Positions 61,291 to 64,000 of a stretch of DNA of 64,000 bases are shown here, piece by piece. The number at the start of each line of letters is the position of its first letter. Position 1 is the stretch's first letter. The translations under genes and the position numbers were made by a program. The notes under the pieces are model-generated. The model worked only from the letters and a program-made list of their open reading frames with translations, did no database searches and had not been told where the DNA came from. The DNA is from Lachnospiraceae bacterium (lineage in GTDB: Bacteria; Bacillota; Clostridia; Lachnospirales; Lachnospiraceae), in contig CABJBM010000001.1 in NCBI GenBank assembly GCA_902363835.1, positions 1 to 64,000 on the forward strand, given 5' to 3'.

Positions 61291-62454
61291 TTATGTTTTA
61301 ATGATCTTTCCCATGCTGTCATAGATTCCCACAATTCGCGGCTTTTTATTTTTCAATCCTTCCACCAGCACTACATCCGACCGGGTAACAAAAATCTGGT
61401 AGCGGAACGCCATGACAACTGTATCTCCTACGGTCCCTTCTTTTGTCAGGCCGAAATGATAATCAATGCTTTCATTGGAAGGAGGAATAACGCCCATTTC
61501 TGTGAAATTATTAAAACTCTTTCCAACCAGGGCTGACTTTACGTGGGAGCGCCGGTAATAGCCGCCGCCATAGCAATAGGCCTGCCCCTTAAAATTGTGG
61601 GATATTTCACTTACATAGGTAACACACGGGACTTCTGCCAGCAAATGGTCCGCATGCATTGGAGTGGTTCCTGTCAGGCCATGACCCGGCTCAGCGCAGT
61701 TTCCCCCCAGTTCCCTGATTTTGCTTAAGGTATAGGTACAGGAAGCAGAAGGTGTGTTGATAATGGTGACATGCAACCCGCACTCCTTTAAAATCTCCGC
61801 CGCCTTCTTCACGGTCTCTAAGTTTTCCGTAGGAACCAGATCATGAATTGTTTCTTCATATAAAAAACAGGGAAAAGACGTGACACCCCCAATCCTTACA
61901 CAGGGATACTGTGCCTTGACCCGCTCTGCCAGGTTTTTTAAGGTTTCAAGATGGAAGCCTGCTGTCTGCCCCGGGTAAATGGTATCCCAATCGCCGTAAA
62001 CACGGAGAATGATCTCCTGCAAAAGTCCCAGTTTTTTTGCTGCCTCATGGATCTGGCTGATCTTTTCTTCGGAATATACTGTGATCATCCGGGGGCGGTA
62101 TGCTACAATCTCCCCTACCTGGGCAGTGGGAATCTGTACCAGATGCCCTGCATTTGCAATAGGGATCCGGTGATCCATCATCACTCTGGCTTCTTTATAA
62201 TCCACTACAACGGCCCCTTCGTAGCCCAGCTCCACCAGCTTTTTTGCCAGATAGGGATTTCTTCCGGCCTGCTTCAGCATAAAAAACAGCCGGATGTCCT
62301 TTTCTTTTGCTTCTTTTAACATAAAAGATGCATTTTCCAGAAAGGTATCCACGTCTATGACATAAGAGTCCGGTTGGATCTGTCCCCTTTGATGAAGGTC
62401 AAAGGAGGTTTTGATCAGTTCCGGGTTTCGCTTTACGGTCTGCTCTAAAAACAT
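61291..62454 (-). CDS. yhfX: YhfX-like PLP-dependent protein, alanine-racemase fold
   Basis: The 387-residue protein has the fold-type III PLP barrel, with the likely PLP lysine in FFMLKQAGRNPYLAKKLVELGY and substrate-side segments GGVTSFPCFL and EPGHGLTGTTPMHAD. It starts immediately after the YhfS stop (TAAATG). It belongs to the yhf operon group whose substrate is unknown to me. Confidence 0.83.
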   Translation of the reverse strand: MFLEQTVKRNPELIKTSFDLHQRGQIQPDSYVIDVDTFLENASFMLKEAKEKDIRLFFMLKQAGRNPYLAKKLVELGYEGAVVVDYKEARVMMDHRIPIANAGHLVQIPTAQVGEIVAYRPRMITVYSEEKISQIHEAAKKLGLLQEIILRVYGDWDTIYPGQTAGFHLETLKNLAERVKAQYPCVRIGGVTSFPCFLYEETIHDLVPTENLETVKKAAEILKECGLHVTIINTPSASCTYTLSKIRELGGNCAEPGHGLTGTTPMHADHLLAEVPCVTYVSEISHNFKGQAYCYGGGYYRRSHVKSALVGKSFNNFTEMGVIPPSNESIDYHFGLTKEGTVGDTVVMAFRYQIFVTRSDVVLVEGLKNKKPRIVGIYDSMGKIIKT

Positions 62455-63549
62455 TTATATCACTCTTTCTATTGCTTCTTTTATAATGCGTAAAATGGTA
62501 TCCGCCCCGGAACGCATGGGGTTGATACGGATCATACGTCTTTCCAGTGTGGGATCCGCATTCCGGAAGGTGCCGGATACGCGGTAAAACATGGGAACCA
62601 TTTCATACTTTGATTCTGCGCCCACCGGATTCGGTGCTGCTCCCAGCTTTTCAGCTTCCCTAAGTACCTCCTCTGCAATGTTCTCATCAAATTCAATCAA
62701 AAGTACCTTTGACTGGGCATTGGCAAGAAAAGCCTGTTTTACATGAGGAATTTCACCTGCATTCAGCCGCTTTACACATTCTTCATTTACCTGGGCCTGG
62801 ATGGCCAGGGCCACAGGTGCATAGACAAGGCCATGGAGTACATCCAGGGCTTCATGGCCCTGAACCTGCATACCTCCGGAATAGCTTTCTTTTACAAGCT
62901 TTTCAATATAACATGTCTTCCCAATGATCACACCTACGCCTTCCGGGCCCAGCAGCTTAAATGAGGAAAAACAGGAAAGGTCAGCCCCGCACTGAATACC
63001 GATGCGGCTCACTTTCATTGCAGCATAGTTGTCATCAGTCAATATGGGAATTTCGCTGCACTCCTTAATGGTTTTTACCACCTGGGATAAGTCGTAGCGG
63101 TCATCCGGCTTTTGCCGGGTGTACTGGATGAGAGCACCTTTTATGTCCTTGTTTTCTTTCATTACCCGGCGTATATCATCGGGATCATTGTAATCAGCTT
63201 CTACTGCCGGAAGATTCAGCATTTCTAAGGATGTGGCGGTGGTGCTGTAAACAGGAGCTTTGTGTACCAGGATTTTTTCGCCGGGCTTTAACATGCTGTG
63301 AAGTCCAAACCGTATGGCACCGCTTCCGGCTCCTCTTACCAGGATACAGGCTTCCCCGTCAAATAAATCTGCGATCACCTGTTCCACTTTTTTTGTAGTT
63401 ACCGGCTTGTTAAGTCCCGGAACAACCCCTAAATCTCCACGGTTTAAAATTTCACGGCCGCTGAATACTTTTGTGATACAATCAATCACTTTAAACTGCA
63501 GCCTGGCAGCCTCCTCTACGGAGATGCTTGATAAGGGATAAGTCTCCAT
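62455..63549 (-). CDS. yhfS: YhfS-like PLP-dependent aminotransferase-fold protein
   Basis: The 364-residue fold-type I PLP enzyme has a glycine-rich cofactor loop (LVRGAGSGAIRFGL), an aspartate in ILTDDNYAAMKV and the PLP lysine in CFSSFKLLGPEGVGV. It is directly joined to the YhfX gene. Family resemblance is to cystathionine-type or selenocysteine-lyase-like enzymes; the reaction is unknown. Confidence 0.83.
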   Translation of the reverse strand: METYPLSSISVEEAARLQFKVIDCITKVFSGREILNRGDLGVVPGLNKPVTTKKVEQVIADLFDGEACILVRGAGSGAIRFGLHSMLKPGEKILVHKAPVYSTTATSLEMLNLPAVEADYNDPDDIRRVMKENKDIKGALIQYTRQKPDDRYDLSQVVKTIKECSEIPILTDDNYAAMKVSRIGIQCGADLSCFSSFKLLGPEGVGVIIGKTCYIEKLVKESYSGGMQVQGHEALDVLHGLVYAPVALAIQAQVNEECVKRLNAGEIPHVKQAFLANAQSKVLLIEFDENIAEEVLREAEKLGAAPNPVGAESKYEMVPMFYRVSGTFRNADPTLERRMIRINPMRSGADTILRIIKEAIERVI

Positions 63550-63562
63550 GTTCCCTTCCTCC

Positions 63563-64000
63563 TTATTTCAGAATCCGGTCCGGATTGTCAATCAGCAGCA
63601 TATGAATATCCTCCTCAGATAAACCATATTCCCGAAGCATGGGAAGAAAGGTTTCAAACAGATAGGCATAACCAAGACCTCCCCATTCCTTTAAATGGGA
63701 TTTTCTGGTAATGTCCATTGATAATACCACCTGTCCCAGAAATCCCTGTTTTGCGATCCGCTTCAAGGTTTCTGCACGGAACCGGTCAGGACAATAATTA
63801 TTTTTCCCAACAGTATCGAATCCAATGTTAACGCCTTCCTTTAAAACCGAAAGGATGTAATCCTGGTCAAGGGAAAGATCCAAATGACCGATGATGATCT
63901 TCTCCGGCTTTATTCCGGCTTTTTTTAAATATACAGCCTGTTCCAGAGCCATGGTTCCCAGGGTGGTATGGGTGGTGACAACGGTATTGGTGCGCACTGC
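63563..64000 (-). CDS. php: phosphotriesterase-related protein (Php), 5' part beyond the window
   Basis: The visible 146 or so residues are the C-terminal half of an amidohydrolase-fold phosphotriesterase homologue: VVTTHTTLGTMALEQAVYL, IIGHLDLSLD (metal histidine), GFDTVGKNNYCPD and LSMDITRKSHL (metal aspartate). The reading frame continues off the window edge, so no start can be given. It completes a yhf-type cluster with YhfS, YhfX and YhfW. Confidence 0.85.
   Translation of the reverse strand, partial: AVRTNTVVTTHTTLGTMALEQAVYLKKAGIKPEKIIIGHLDLSLDQDYILSVLKEGVNIGFDTVGKNNYCPDRFRAETLKRIAKQGFLGQVVLSMDITRKSHLKEWGGLGYAYLFETFLPMLREYGLSEEDIHMLLIDNPDRILK

Overview
The window looks like chromosome from a low-to-moderate GC anaerobic member of the Clostridia, most likely Lachnospiraceae (Lacrimispora/Clostridium-like). 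The reasons are Firmicutes-type LexA boxes beside a divergent yneA-like gene, consistently strong AGGAGG ribosome-binding sites, a glmS ribozyme, a clostridial glutamate 2,3-aminomutase, an LCP protein and several carbohydrate ABC systems. The family assignment is an inference; no rRNA or tRNA gene was seen.

Layout. 1-70 is the 3' end of a group II intron. 95-6250 carries lexA, a yneA-like SOS gene, a divergent TetM-like ribosomal-protection GTPase, bL25 and a 351-residue Xer-type tyrosine recombinase. 6251-13893 is the most unusual part: an integrated filamentous-phage-like (inovirus) element. Its full unit is 7,167 bp (6700 to 13866), preceded in tandem by a 449-bp miniature relative (6251-6699). 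It encodes a Zot/pI ATPase, small hydrophobic coat-type proteins, a pIII-like adsorption protein, a ssDNA-binding-like protein and a ribbon-helix-helix-like regulator with three palindromic operators. Its replication protein is not a typical inovirus Rep but a CRESS-DNA-virus-type HUH endonuclease plus SF3 helicase. Just upstream of rep is a stem-loop whose loop shows TAGTATTAC, the circovirus-type origin nonanucleotide, next to TGCGAC iterons. The element ends at a dif-like 11-6-11 site, and its own attachment region is a long inverted repeat that could fold as ssDNA into a dif mimic, as in CTXphi. The Xer-type recombinase gene lies next to the insertion. Several small phage genes below 60 codons are annotated here from direct translation.

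13950-23739 holds a HAD phosphatase, a small CDCPAC protein, an M20 amidohydrolase and a 1919-residue secreted polysaccharide lyase 8 with a duplicated beta-sandwich and cell-wall-binding repeats. 23740-34200 is a glycan-utilisation locus: FGGY kinase, ROK kinase, GH38 alpha-mannosidase, a sugar ABC importer lacking its own ATPase, a SIS isomerase and a divergent ROK regulator. 34214-42424 is a LacI-controlled operon with PfkB kinase, GH4 6-phospho-glycosidase, an FbpABC/AfuABC-like ABC importer and a sugar-phosphate isomerase/epimerase; two identical operators flank the regulator gene. 42673-48262 has a YHYH-domain surface protein, glutamate 2,3-aminomutase behind a long leader, an MFS/ArsR pair and an AI-2E family permease.

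48373-57684 has an LCP protein, an NlpC/P60 peptidase and a complete ugp-type operon (UgpC-A-E-B, glycerophosphodiesterase, HAD phosphatase). 57782-59975 is glmS with its ribozyme. 60064-64000 is a homologue of the poorly understood E. coli yhf operon (YhfW, YhfX, YhfS, Php), cut by the window end.
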